DNA of 39,731 nt, from positions 1 to 39,731 of the forward strand of contig JALUXB010000063.1 of the NCBI GenBank assembly GCA_027019175.1, written 5' to 3'. The stretch comes from Sulfurovum sp. (GTDB taxonomy: Bacteria > Campylobacterota > Campylobacteria > Campylobacterales > Sulfurovaceae). Shown here piece by piece: positions 24,491 to 32,731 of this stretch. Within the stretch, counting starts at the first letter, position 1; each line of letters opens with the position of its first letter. A model generated the notes under the pieces. The model saw only the letters and a list, made by a program, of their open reading frames with translations, did no database searches and was not told where the DNA came from. The position numbers were made by a program, and so were the translations under genes.

Positions 24491-24841
24491 ATGCAAATAG
24501 GAACAGATATTATCGTCATTGAACGTATAGAAAAACTAGTGAAACGCTACGGTATCAAATTTAAACAACGCTTTCTCTCTCCCAAAGAGATTGCTGTTGC
24601 ACGAAGAGTGGAGTCCATTGCAGGCTTCTGGGCAGCCAAAGAGGCCATTTCAAAAGCCCTGGGGTGCGGCATCGGTGCGCAGCTGAGTTTTCATGACATT
24701 ATCATCGCCAAAGACCATCGCGGACGTCCCTACTTCAAGTTGACAAAAGAGGCACAAAAAGTTCATAAAATCAAAAACTCCTCTCTTTCTATCAGCCATG
24801 ACGGAGGATTTGCCATCGCTGTGGTTGTCATAGAACAATAA
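24491..24841 (+). CDS. acpS: Holo-[acyl-carrier-protein] synthase
   Basis: Transfers 4'-phosphopantetheine from CoA to acyl carrier protein. The Mg-binding GTDII (D6) and the motif FWAAKEAISKALG are present, followed by ISHDGGFAIAVVV at the end. The length of 116 aa is typical. There is no clear ribosome site (only TTTCCTCC directly before the ATG), so initiation may be weak or the leader very short. It is followed by the small lipoprotein gene. Confidence 0.94.
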   Translation: MQIGTDIIVIERIEKLVKRYGIKFKQRFLSPKEIAVARRVESIAGFWAAKEAISKALGCGIGAQLSFHDIIIAKDHRGRPYFKLTKEAQKVHKIKNSSLSISHDGGFAIAVVVIEQ

Positions 24842-24886
24842 TTTGTGTACAATACTTTCATGCTACTTTCCCAAAAAGGAATTTTC

Positions 24887-25267
24887 ATGAAATATTGGCT
24901 TCTTCTTCCCCTTGCTTCACTGCTTTTGACCGGTTGTATGGAACCGCAACCCATCACATACAGACCCGTCCCTGTTATCAAACCCAAATCTAAGCCAAAA
25001 CCGGTCATTACTCCCGAAAAACCAAAGCAGATTCACGAGCTTAAAGAAGTAGAAGATGATAATTTTGATCCGGCGTATATGTATCCGGAGACAGGTTCAC
25101 ATCAAACTGTCAAAAAACCGGAACCGGTTACTGTAGCGGCAGCACAGATGAGCCGGGCAGAATGCATTGCAATGATCGGTCAGGAGAAATTCGACAAATA
25201 TACACAAATGCTCGGCAGTGAAGAGGGGGCCATTAAACGCTGTACACTGCTCAAATCGATGCAATAG
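24887..25267 (+). CDS. Small proline/lysine-rich lipoprotein
   Basis: A 126-aa lipoprotein. I start it at the ATG at 24887 because AAGGAATTTTC precedes it and the signal peptide MKYWLLLPLASLLLTGC then follows with a normal lipobox. An upstream in-frame ATG at 24845 has neither. After the lipidated cysteine comes a Pro/Lys-rich stretch (PVIKPKSKPKPVITPEKPK), an acidic segment, and a C-terminal domain with AECIAMIGQEKFDKY and a final CTLLKSM. The family is not recognised. It is convergent with the MidA-like gene. Confidence 0.8.
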   Translation: MKYWLLLPLASLLLTGCMEPQPITYRPVPVIKPKSKPKPVITPEKPKQIHELKEVEDDNFDPAYMYPETGSHQTVKKPEPVTVAAAQMSRAECIAMIGQEKFDKYTQMLGSEEGAIKRCTLLKSMQ

Positions 25268-25276
25268 ACAGCCTCG

Positions 25277-26269
25277 CTACCCCTCTTTTGAAACATGTAT
25301 CATTTTGAAGCGATCCCCCATCATCGTGGGAGCGATCAATGTTTTGATCTTGTCCGCTTCACGTAGATAATTTGCCTGGGTTGTCTGCTTTGCAAACTGT
25401 TCGAGAATATCGATAAGCCCAAAACGCACAAGCGCTCTTGCCTGCGTTTCGTAGGCTTCTTCCTTAAATCCGGCAGCTTCAAATGCTTCAAGCACATGGG
25501 CAAAGTTGACATCATAGGTAATGTCATCATTCTGAAATGACTCCTCCAGCTTTAACGTTTCATCAAAAAGCGGAAAAGTTTCGTGTTTGCGGTAGACTCG
25601 TATAGAAAAGTCGTTACGGACATACTTCTCGCCATAGTCGAATGTCACAAAGTCACACTTTCTGATGCCCTGTGCCATCGCCTTTGCAAACGATTCATAC
25701 CCTGTAGCAATCTCTCCGGTTTGCAAATAGTGACGTTTTGCCCATGCTTTCGTCTCTTCGGGTGCATCAACCCATCCGATGGTATGATTCTCCACGACCG
25801 CAAGCTTTTCATCTTTGTAGAGTTCGCACGGGAAGGCATCAAAAATCTCGTTGGCCACGACAAAAGCGTACTCGGCATTCACTTCGGAGAGATCTTCGAA
25901 GTGCCTTACCTGCACATCGTCACCAAAGCGTGATTTAATGTACTCCAGCTGTGCTTCCCGTACTTCCGGCTGCCGCTCTACAATCCCAAACTGCATGGTC
26001 TTCACAAGCGCAGGATCACAGGTGTAGAGCCACTGGATCATATCGCACAGCAGGTATCCCTGGTGTGCCCCCACCTCAATGAGCCAGCCGTCTCTCTCAG
26101 CCCGTCCTTCCTGGAGCATTTTAAAAAGCGCATTGGCAATACTGGCACCGAAAAAGGAGCTGGTACTCACCGCCGTGTAGAAGTCACCATGCTTCCCTAT
26201 GTCCTTGAAACGACGGTAATACCCGTTCTCCCCATAAAGCCATTCATTCATATATTCGCTAAAGTACAT
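25277..26269 (-). CDS. MidA/NDUFAF7-like class I SAM-dependent methyltransferase
   Basis: A 330-aa protein of the DUF185 family, whose mitochondrial member NDUFAF7 methylates an arginine of complex I. Typical blocks are FYTAVSTSSFFGASIANAL, the SAM loop EVGAHQGYL, VVANEIFDAFPCELY and FVTFDYGEKY. A role in respiratory complex assembly is plausible but not shown. It begins eleven bases inside the 3' end of the TolC-like gene and is the last gene of the argD-tolC-like unit. Confidence 0.82.
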   Translation of the reverse strand: MYFSEYMNEWLYGENGYYRRFKDIGKHGDFYTAVSTSSFFGASIANALFKMLQEGRAERDGWLIEVGAHQGYLLCDMIQWLYTCDPALVKTMQFGIVERQPEVREAQLEYIKSRFGDDVQVRHFEDLSEVNAEYAFVVANEIFDAFPCELYKDEKLAVVENHTIGWVDAPEETKAWAKRHYLQTGEIATGYESFAKAMAQGIRKCDFVTFDYGEKYVRNDFSIRVYRKHETFPLFDETLKLEESFQNDDITYDVNFAHVLEAFEAAGFKEEAYETQARALVRFGLIDILEQFAKQTTQANYLREADKIKTLIAPTMMGDRFKMIHVSKEG

Positions 26270-27470
26270 TTTCTACCCGTATGTAAAGTTTCAGCAGCTG
26301 TATCTGCTTGTCGATGTAGTAGATCTTTTGATCAAGCTTTCGGATCTCTCTGGAGTTTCGCATGACGGCAACATCGAGTGATGTCTTTTCTCCTGCTTTG
26401 GCAAGATTCTTTGTCAGTTTGTAGAGGCTGGCATAGACTTTCTCGTCTTTACGCGCCAGCATAATCTTACGGTCAAGAATGCCCAAAGAATTTTTGATCC
26501 AGTCATACTCTTCATTGACTGTTTTTTTTCGGTCAAGTACTTGCGTTGCTGCACGTAGCCTTGCCACCTTGCTCGACTCGATATCCGCATAGGCATTGAT
26601 GTCAATGGGCATTGATACCGAAAAACCGTAATTGTAGTAACGCTCTTTTATCCCGCTGCTTGCCCAGAGAGGATTGAGATCCCCGTCAGTATATTGTCCC
26701 TGCAGCGAGACAGCCGGCAGATACTTGGCAACGGTCATATCTTTTTGGTATTCACTCTCCTCGGCCAGCAGGGTATCTCGTTTGAGTTCAAGGTTCTGAC
26801 TGCGATAATTCTTTTTGCTGATCAATTTTAGTTTCGGCACCTTCAGCTTTTCGGGTTTTTTATCACTAAGAAGCGAAAAACGCTGTTTAAGCTCAAGCAG
26901 GTTCAGTTGCAGCTCAAGCAGGTTCGCTTCATCCTGGCTCTTTTTCAATATCGCCTGGTCAAGGAAACTGCTGTCAAGCAGCCCTGCATTGTAGCTGTCA
27001 CGCTTTTGGCGGATATCAATTTTATCATTGGCAATCTGCAGTTTCATTTTTTGCTGCTGCAGTTTATTCTTTTTGAGCTGAAAGAGAATAGAGACAGCAT
27101 CACCGATCATCTGCCGGCGCTTGAGCATAATATCTGTCCGGTTCGCCGAACGGTACGCATCGGCATACTTGATCGCATAGTAGATGCCGCCAGAACGGAA
27201 AATGGGCTGGTCTATCGATACCGAATAGTTTCCGGTTTTAGTGGTATGCCCTGGAAACTGTGTCGAATGGTTTTGGTTATACCGCAGCATGACCGGGTTG
27301 ATCCAGCTTTTGGAAAGTTTATCACTTTCCAGTTCGTTTCGCTCAAGGTCGTACTCAAACAGCAAACTTTTATTGTGAGAAAGTATATCTTTGAGGTCAT
27401 CTGCCATCAAAGGCAGTGACACCAGACTACAAAGAAGAAAGAGCCGTTTCAAAACGCTTGAATCCTTCAT
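26259..27470 (-). CDS. TolC-family outer-membrane efflux protein
   Basis: A 403-aa exported protein with signal peptide LKRLFLLCSLVSLPLMA. It has the two long coiled-coil repeats of the TolC family: the first half around KKNKLQQQKMKLQIANDKIDIRQKRDSY and the second around ARKDEKVYASLYKLTKNLAKAGEKTSLDV. It would form a trimeric channel across the outer membrane. The ATG overlaps the end of argD by 44 bases. No inner-membrane pump is next to it; the nearest adaptor is the membrane-fusion protein at 30839-31633, in a separate unit. Confidence 0.82.
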   Translation of the reverse strand: MKDSSVLKRLFLLCSLVSLPLMADDLKDILSHNKSLLFEYDLERNELESDKLSKSWINPVMLRYNQNHSTQFPGHTTKTGNYSVSIDQPIFRSGGIYYAIKYADAYRSANRTDIMLKRRQMIGDAVSILFQLKKNKLQQQKMKLQIANDKIDIRQKRDSYNAGLLDSSFLDQAILKKSQDEANLLELQLNLLELKQRFSLLSDKKPEKLKVPKLKLISKKNYRSQNLELKRDTLLAEESEYQKDMTVAKYLPAVSLQGQYTDGDLNPLWASSGIKERYYNYGFSVSMPIDINAYADIESSKVARLRAATQVLDRKKTVNEEYDWIKNSLGILDRKIMLARKDEKVYASLYKLTKNLAKAGEKTSLDVAVMRNSREIRKLDQKIYYIDKQIQLLKLYIRVENVL

Positions 27471-28611
27471 CTATTTCTGCTTTTGTAATGGTAAGACTTG
27501 GTAGAAACCGTACTGTATTCCGCCCTGCTTTGAGCACCACAACGCCTTCTTTCATGCTCTCTTTGATGATCTTACCCTGCACTTCGGCACTCTTGGCGCG
27601 AAGACCGCGCATCAAACCAAGTCCCACCTCTTTTTCAAACAGTGCAGTGTGCCGCACAGCGACATCCTGCAGCTTCTGTTCAAAATAGAGCAGTGTTTCA
27701 TGCAGCGCACCGCTGTCGTAAAGCTCTGAGAGAATATCCAGCACGGCAAGCCCTGCTGCGGTACTGAGGTAGTTTCCGCCAAAGGTACTGCCGTGGTCTC
27801 CAGGTTTAAGTACATCTTTGTGCGTTGTCATCACTGCCCCAATGGGTACACCGCCGCCCAGCCCTTTGGCCAATGTTACAATGTCAGGCTCTATCTCGTA
27901 GAGATTGCTTGCCAAAAACTCTCCGGTACGGTAGACACCTGTCTGTACCTCATCGACAATAAGCAGTACATCTCTCTCTTTAAGATATGCGGCAAGTTGT
28001 TGCACCTGTTCCTTCTCAAACGGCTGTACACCGCCCTCTCCCTGTACAAGCTCCAGCAGTACTGCTACCGTCTCATCGTCAATGGCATCGTAAACATCCC
28101 CGATACTCGGCACATATCCAAAACCGTCCGGATAAGGTGAAAAATGCGGCGTATGGAAACTCTCCTGCCCTGTTGCCTTGACGGTAGTGATAGTCCGCCC
28201 GTGGAAAGAGTGCTCGAGCGTAATGACTTTGTAGCGCTTCTTCTCAAAGTTTGTTTCACCATATTTTCGGGCGATTTTGATGGCACCTTCGTTCGCTTCT
28301 GCACCTGAATTGGCAAAAAAGACCCCCATATCGTATCCGCTAAGCTCTACCATACGCTTGGCAAGTTTCGCCTGCGGTTCAATAACCTGCAGGTTGGAAA
28401 TATGAATAATCTTCTTTGCCTGTTCACAAATAGCATCTGTCAAACGCGGATTGGCATGGCCTACGGAATTTACCGCAATACCGGAGGCAAAGTCGATGTA
28501 GTCTCTCCCTTTGTCATCGTAGAGTGTCGATCCCACCCCCTTGACAAAGTTGGTATAGTCACGTGCATAGGTTCCCAGTACATACTGCTTGTCAATTGCT
28601 TCAAGTGTCAT
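27427..28611 (-). CDS. argD: Acetylornithine aminotransferase
   Basis: PLP-dependent transfer of an amino group from glutamate to N-acetylglutamate semialdehyde in arginine synthesis; it may also serve in lysine synthesis. The class III signature is clear: FFANSGAEANEGAIKIARKYG (98-118), LLIVDEVQTG with D220, and the PLP lysine K249 in TLAKGLGGG. STFGGNYLS follows. The length of 394 aa is normal. A TATAAT at 28646-28651 serves the operon argD, tolC-like, midA-like. Confidence 0.95.
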   Translation of the reverse strand: MTLEAIDKQYVLGTYARDYTNFVKGVGSTLYDDKGRDYIDFASGIAVNSVGHANPRLTDAICEQAKKIIHISNLQVIEPQAKLAKRMVELSGYDMGVFFANSGAEANEGAIKIARKYGETNFEKKRYKVITLEHSFHGRTITTVKATGQESFHTPHFSPYPDGFGYVPSIGDVYDAIDDETVAVLLELVQGEGGVQPFEKEQVQQLAAYLKERDVLLIVDEVQTGVYRTGEFLASNLYEIEPDIVTLAKGLGGGVPIGAVMTTHKDVLKPGDHGSTFGGNYLSTAAGLAVLDILSELYDSGALHETLLYFEQKLQDVAVRHTALFEKEVGLGLMRGLRAKSAEVQGKIIKESMKEGVVVLKAGRNTVRFLPSLTITKAEIDEGFKRFETALSSL

Positions 28612-28645
28612 TTTTCATTCCATTGTTGTAAAAAAGTGTGATGCT

Positions 28646-28651
28646 ATTATA
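28646..28651 (-). promoter_or_regulatory. -10 box for the argD operon
   Basis: TATAAT in TGCTATAATAGC on the minus strand, 34 bases before the argD ATG. Confidence 0.6.
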
Positions 28652-28689
28652 GCAGAGTATCGTTAGGCTTAGTATGTGCAATGCAACCA

Positions 28690-28719
28690 TGGACATTTTC
28701 AGAATAGATGCCGTATAAT
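28690..28719 (+). promoter_or_regulatory. Promoter for the small membrane protein gene
   Basis: TGGACA (28690-28695) and TATAAT (28714-28719) are 18 bases apart, one of the few promoters in this window with a recognisable -35. The TATAAT lies inside a possible longer reading frame, so the start at 28744 is preferred. Confidence 0.55.
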
Positions 28720-28743
28720 CATTTCAAAAAACAAAGGCAACCT

Positions 28744-29046
28744 ATGCGCTACCGCAGCGGCAAAATTCAGTTTCTCTTCTGGTTGGCATTCTTTTCTGTA
28801 TTTGTATATCTGTGGTTGGTGGCTGTAGGGTTACAGACCTTCGTACTGCCCAAGGAAACACCGACAGAGCTGCCACAGCATGAAACCATACTCATGTTCA
28901 TCCTTTTTGGTTTTTCGATTCTGATGAACCTCACCGGTACATTTGTAGCAATGATGATAGGAAACCGGTTTTACATCCGTTTTTTTGGTGCCATGACCAT
29001 TGTGCTCTTTGCCTCACTCATTTTCGCAAAAAGCTATTTTGGTTAA
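28744..29046 (+). CDS. Small three-helix membrane protein of unknown function
   Basis: A 100-aa protein with three hydrophobic segments: about residues 7-27 (IQFLFWLAFFSVFVYLWLVA), 45-67 and 72-92. The start at 28744 has AAAGGC seven bases upstream; the ATG at 28708 would contain the promoter. The family is unknown to me. It is convergent with the molybdopterin oxidoreductase gene, and the two stop codons overlap by four bases. Confidence 0.7.
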   Translation: MRYRSGKIQFLFWLAFFSVFVYLWLVAVGLQTFVLPKETPTELPQHETILMFILFGFSILMNLTGTFVAMMIGNRFYIRFFGAMTIVLFASLIFAKSYFG

Positions 29047-30842
29047 ACCCGTTCAATACGGACTTTAACCTCCTGATAACAGGCATTGTGCCCCTCTTCA
29101 CTCAAAATAGCCGGCGTAAGAGAGTTGACACCGGTCGTATTATTCGTCACCACTACACAGTTGGGACGGATATCTTCATTCAAATGCACGCTGAAAGTGT
29201 GTTCGCCGTGTTCCGAAACCAAACGTACTGCTTCTCCTTCTTCAAAGCCTGCGTCCGGATGTATCTGTACCCGGTTGTCTCTGAAAAACTGTGTATTGAG
29301 TGATTTTGGCGATTTGGGGGAAAGCAGCCAAAAGGTTTCATCTTTTGGCTTTGTTTTACTCTTCTTCCGGTACTTCGTAAAGCGTTTGGGATTGATGAAA
29401 TCATCGTCATAATCATCAATAAACTCGAACTCATCATCACCCGATTCACCAAATCCCTCTGCATAGGGGATCTCCTCATGAGCCGGTGAGCAGAGAAAAC
29501 CGTTCTTCTCTTCACACTGTAAAAGCCACTTTTCAATGTATGCTGCTTCACTCTCAAGCCCATCAAACCCAAAAGCATCAAAGAGGTACCGGGTAAAGTC
29601 ATACTCACTGATACCGATGTCGTTCTCTACCACTTTGTTCATCTTCTGCACATAGTGATGCCCATAGGAAAGCCGTACATCTTCCTTCTCAAAAAAATTC
29701 TTTGCAGGAATAACGATGCGCGCCATCTGTGAGGTTTCATTTTCATATAAGCCAAAATAGACCAGATTTTCCACCCCTTCAAGTTCACGCTTCACCCGGT
29801 TTGTATCGGGCATGGAAGCAGCAGGATTGCCTCCTTGTACCAGTACAGTATCGAAGTAGGAAAAATTCGTCGTTGCCTTGGGTACGCTGGTGGTCTTGAC
29901 ACGGAAGGGGTTTTCAAACCCAAGTTTTGAGTCGCCAAGATAGTGTACGCCACATCCCTCTTTCCCAAAGAGCCCAAGTACTGCCGCAAGTGCATCGATC
30001 GCCTGAAGCGTATAGGAACCTGTGGAGTATTTCTGCACTCCCGCACCTACCAAAAATACTGTTTTTTGACCCCGTATCAACTCCAGAATGCTACCCATCT
30101 CTCCAAGGTCCGTACCGATATGTTCCAAAATCGCTTTGATACGGTGCTCTCTCGTATAGTCGTAAAAATCTTCGAACTCCGGTGCGAACTCTTCGAGCCA
30201 TTCAAGGTCTTCACCGTCCTCCATGAAAACAAATCGCGCCAGAAGAATCGCTACGTAGTAATCCATACGCGGCTCAATCTGCATATGCAGATCAGCCTTT
30301 TTGGCAATAGGCGTTTTTACCGGGTCTATAACTACCAGTTTTTTCCCTTCCAAAAACGGCATCATATGGGCATTGGTGACCGTAACGTTACGCCCCCACA
30401 CAACAACCGTCTCGGCCTTGGCGATCTGCTCGACAGGAAGGTTACGGTGCACACCGCGACCGAGCAGTATACCCGCCTCTCCGGCAGCGTCACAGAGCGA
30501 GCCGTGTGTCAGTGACCCGCCTATTTTTTTCATAAAGAGGTTGGTTACCTCCTGCATCACTCCAAGGTTGCCAGAACCCCGCCAGAGCAGCGAACGCTCC
30601 GCTTTGAACGCTTCTGCAACCGCCGCCATCGCCTCTTCCATGCTTACAGCCTTTCCATCAACACGCGGCTGTGTAATGCGCCCGGCTTCATGGATAGATT
30701 TGTTGATCAGCGCACAAAGCGCCCCGTTTCCGGCAGGATGCTCCTTGTCCCCATGCATTTTTGGGAAATGGATTTCATCGGTAACAATACGGCAGGCATC
30801 ATAGCAGTCCAGTCCGCATGCAGTATGTATGGGCTCACTCAT
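29043..30842 (-). CDS. Single-subunit molybdopterin oxidoreductase (formate dehydrogenase-like family)
   Basis: A 599-aa member of the DMSO-reductase superfamily binding a bis-MGD cofactor and one 4Fe-4S cluster. The cluster motif at the N-terminus is C9, C13, C17 and C43. RGSGNLGVMQ and GGSLTHGSLCD follow, where C117 is a candidate metal ligand. Then come VVWGRNVTVTNAHMMPFL and the C-terminal molybdopterin-binding barrel. A very acidic insertion (GESGDDEFEFIDDYDDDF) followed by a basic stretch (KRFTKYRKKSKTKPK) precedes the barrel and looks like a flexible linker. There is no Tat signal, so it is cytoplasmic. No electron-transfer subunit is adjacent. Its start overlaps the end of the membrane-fusion gene by four bases. 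The substrate is unknown. Confidence 0.85.
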   Translation of the reverse strand: MSEPIHTACGLDCYDACRIVTDEIHFPKMHGDKEHPAGNGALCALINKSIHEAGRITQPRVDGKAVSMEEAMAAVAEAFKAERSLLWRGSGNLGVMQEVTNLFMKKIGGSLTHGSLCDAAGEAGILLGRGVHRNLPVEQIAKAETVVVWGRNVTVTNAHMMPFLEGKKLVVIDPVKTPIAKKADLHMQIEPRMDYYVAILLARFVFMEDGEDLEWLEEFAPEFEDFYDYTREHRIKAILEHIGTDLGEMGSILELIRGQKTVFLVGAGVQKYSTGSYTLQAIDALAAVLGLFGKEGCGVHYLGDSKLGFENPFRVKTTSVPKATTNFSYFDTVLVQGGNPAASMPDTNRVKRELEGVENLVYFGLYENETSQMARIVIPAKNFFEKEDVRLSYGHHYVQKMNKVVENDIGISEYDFTRYLFDAFGFDGLESEAAYIEKWLLQCEEKNGFLCSPAHEEIPYAEGFGESGDDEFEFIDDYDDDFINPKRFTKYRKKSKTKPKDETFWLLSPKSPKSLNTQFFRDNRVQIHPDAGFEEGEAVRLVSEHGEHTFSVHLNEDIRPNCVVVTNNTTGVNSLTPAILSEEGHNACYQEVKVRIERV

Positions 30843-31633
30843 TTCAATTCCACCTTCATCAATTTGGAAAAATATGCTTTAGGTGCGGAAAGATAAATCT
30901 CGGCACGGTAGGAGGAGATATATTTTTCATCCGTGACATGCCATACCTTATTCACATGATATGTTGTTGCTTTATCGTTTAGAAACACATGTTTTTGTTT
31001 GATGCCAGGCAGCTCTTCAGGTTCAAGAAAAAGTACCAGCTTCGCCTGTGTCATATTATTGATACGTGCAAGTGGTGAACCCGGGGCAACATATTCCCCT
31101 TCTTTTACCAAAAGCTTGTCAAGATACCTATCATGCAGCACTATCGATTTTTTTGCAATGGTATCTTTAAGCATATCGATCTTGTAACGCATATCGAGAA
31201 TCTGTTTTTTTAGTGATACAATCTTCTCTTTTGTACCCAAATACTGTGTTTTGGCTGACGCAAAGGCACTGTAGGCATTATCTTTCTGTGTTTTGGAGGC
31301 TGTGGCAAGTTTGGAGATACGGTGGTAGTATCCCTCCTGCCGTTTGACCGTTTCGGCCAAAGAATCCGCAATCTCCTGATTGATACCAAGCATCTGCTCA
31401 AGCAAAACCAGACTCTCTTTTGTATCGTTCAGATCAATACGGTTCAGTTTATCATCAATGTGGATCACCCGACTGTTCTTTACCCGCGTACCTTCTGCAT
31501 CGAGGTTAACATCGACAATCTGTCCGCTTGCTGCCGCTTTGAGCGTAATTGTCTCATACGGTTCAACTTTCGCATAATGTACCTTGGCAGCAAGCAGTGC
31601 CGGAATCAGCAGAACAATCAGCGACTTCCACAT
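30839..31633 (-). CDS. Periplasmic adaptor (membrane-fusion, HlyD-like) protein
   Basis: A 264-aa exported protein with signal peptide MWKSLIVLLIPALLAA. A split lipoyl-like domain (LKAAASGQIVDVNL, and later LVKEGEYVAPGSPLARI) surrounds a long coiled-coil hairpin (about residues 75-170). A short beta-barrel segment follows. This is the layout of adaptors that bridge inner-membrane pumps and TolC channels. It is short for the family and lacks a clear C-terminal proximal domain. It comes 18 bases after the small acidic protein gene and overlaps the oxidoreductase start (ATGA). Confidence 0.78.
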   Translation of the reverse strand: MWKSLIVLLIPALLAAKVHYAKVEPYETITLKAAASGQIVDVNLDAEGTRVKNSRVIHIDDKLNRIDLNDTKESLVLLEQMLGINQEIADSLAETVKRQEGYYHRISKLATASKTQKDNAYSAFASAKTQYLGTKEKIVSLKKQILDMRYKIDMLKDTIAKKSIVLHDRYLDKLLVKEGEYVAPGSPLARINNMTQAKLVLFLEPEELPGIKQKHVFLNDKATTYHVNKVWHVTDEKYISSYRAEIYLSAPKAYFSKLMKVELK

Positions 31634-31651
31634 TCTTAGAGCCTTCTGTCT

Positions 31652-31942
31652 CTATTCACACTGTGTCACAATGGACGAGACAAGATCGATAAATACCGTA
31701 CCGGTACGGTCATCAATATCTTCATCAATGACTGTCGCTTTGATCTGTTTTTCAAGTTCTTCATCCAGTCCACGCTCTTCGAGCATTCGCTCAGCAACCG
31801 CAAGACGGCGGAACACTTTTTCAAGCTCCTGCTCTACAATGTTCTGATTTGCCGTTTTGGCAATTTCAAAATAGGCAGATTGAGGCGTTCGCCCCATAAA
31901 ATCCATTCCGTAATCTTCATCATCATCTTCAAACATACCCAT
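31652..31942 (-). CDS. Small acidic protein of unknown function
   Basis: A 96-aa protein starting MGMFEDDDEDYGMDFMGR, with a helical middle (EKVFRRLAVAERMLEERGLDEEL). It has a single cysteine next to the C-terminus. AAAGGATG precedes the ATG. It is likely soluble. I do not recognise the family. It is the first gene of a minus-strand unit with the adaptor and the oxidoreductase, and the first intact gene to the left of the rnpB-linked island. Confidence 0.65.
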   Translation of the reverse strand: MGMFEDDDEDYGMDFMGRTPQSAYFEIAKTANQNIVEQELEKVFRRLAVAERMLEERGLDEELEKQIKATVIDEDIDDRTGTVFIDLVSSIVTQCE

Positions 31943-32082
31943 AATAACATCCTTTGTATCGTTTTGTAAATTTTAATTATTATAACCAAGTTACGTAAAT
32001 CTATCTTAGTCTTTGCAGTTTTTTTACATTTAGGAGAATAATAGTCCTATTTATTCACAGTTGTCAATTCGTAGGAGAAAAG

Positions 32083-32097
32083 AGGAGCGACGATAAG
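32083..32097. repeat. Putative left attachment site, copy of the rnpB 3' end
   Basis: AGGAGCGACGATAAG is identical to 35809-35823, where it forms the 3' strand of rnpB helix P1 and adjoining bases. To its right, GATAAGT (32092-32098) and ACTTATC (32106-32112) form a 7-bp hairpin spanning the junction. Together the two copies bracket the AT-rich segment with a recombinase fragment. Confidence 0.75.
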
Positions 32098-32163
32098 TTA
32101 TATTCACTTATCATCATAGCGTTGTTTCTTTTTTGATTGGTACAATTAAGGGTACAAGTATAA

Positions 32164-32394
32164 TTATTTTTTTATTACTTGCTTATTATCTTTTTTTGTT
32201 TTCCCTAATTCTGAAAATTCTACAACTTCATCTTTATGGAAGTCTTTATATTTTACTTTATATATATTGGAACCGCAAGTTACAATATATGTATCTGAGT
32301 TACCCAAACGATGCTCTGTACAATTGTCTTGTTTATTTTGATATGCAAACAAAGTTGATACAGCCAATAATCCAATTATCATGATTTTTTTCAT
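32164..32394 (-). CDS. Small exported protein of unknown function
   Basis: A 76-aa protein with a signal peptide (MKKIMIIGLLAVSTLFA) and a short mature part containing two cysteines (DNCTEHR and VTCGSN) that could form a disulfide in the periplasm. It ends in a lysine-rich tail. AAAGGAC lies before the ATG. It is the third of three small exported proteins in line on the minus strand of the island. No family is recognised. Confidence 0.65.
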   Translation of the reverse strand: MKKIMIIGLLAVSTLFAYQNKQDNCTEHRLGNSDTYIVTCGSNIYKVKYKDFHKDEVVEFSELGKTKKDNKQVIKK

Positions 32395-32460
32395 TTTTGT
32401 CCTTTTTGTTGAATTGGGAAAATGATTATACCACTTTTATAAACTTAAATTTTGATTTTT

Positions 32461-32700
32461 TTAGAAATTTTTATCATTTGACGGATTTGGTTCAAGATCA
32501 CCTTTTTTTAAGGGCTTTGGATGCTTGCACTTCTTTTCCCATTCTAACAGGTCTTGTAAAGCACTATTATCTTTTTCTTTGAGTCTTTTTTCTATAGGTG
32601 CTAAGCTTGCTTTACATTCAGGGGTCAGCTTTTCTCTCCAGTTCTGAAACGACCATAATGCCGAAACTGTAATTGTAACCACCAAAATAATTTTAAGCAT
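32461..32700 (-). CDS. Small exported or membrane-anchored protein of unknown function
   Basis: A 79-aa protein. The ATG at 32700 is chosen because AAAGGAGAAAATAAT precedes it and a signal/anchor (MLKIILVVTITVSALWSF) then follows directly. The in-frame ATG at 32784 has no ribosome site and would overlap the upstream gene. The mature part has two cysteines (TPECKASLAPIEKRL and WEKKCKHPKP) and a proline-rich end. Its cysteine pattern and size are like those of its neighbours. Confidence 0.6.
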   Translation of the reverse strand: MLKIILVVTITVSALWSFQNWREKLTPECKASLAPIEKRLKEKDNSALQDLLEWEKKCKHPKPLKKGDLEPNPSNDKNF

Positions 32701-32731
32701 ATTATTTTCTCCTTTATTGCAATTTATTTTA

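Noticed and set aside
28708-28743. Longer start for the small membrane protein
   Set aside because: The added residues overlap the TATAAT at 28714-28719, and the ribosome site AAAGGC fits the ATG at 28744.
32133-32384. Plus-strand frame with hydrophobic product in the island
   Set aside because: It is antisense to a small gene with a good ribosome site and signal peptide. Its Tyr/Leu-rich content comes from AT-rich DNA.
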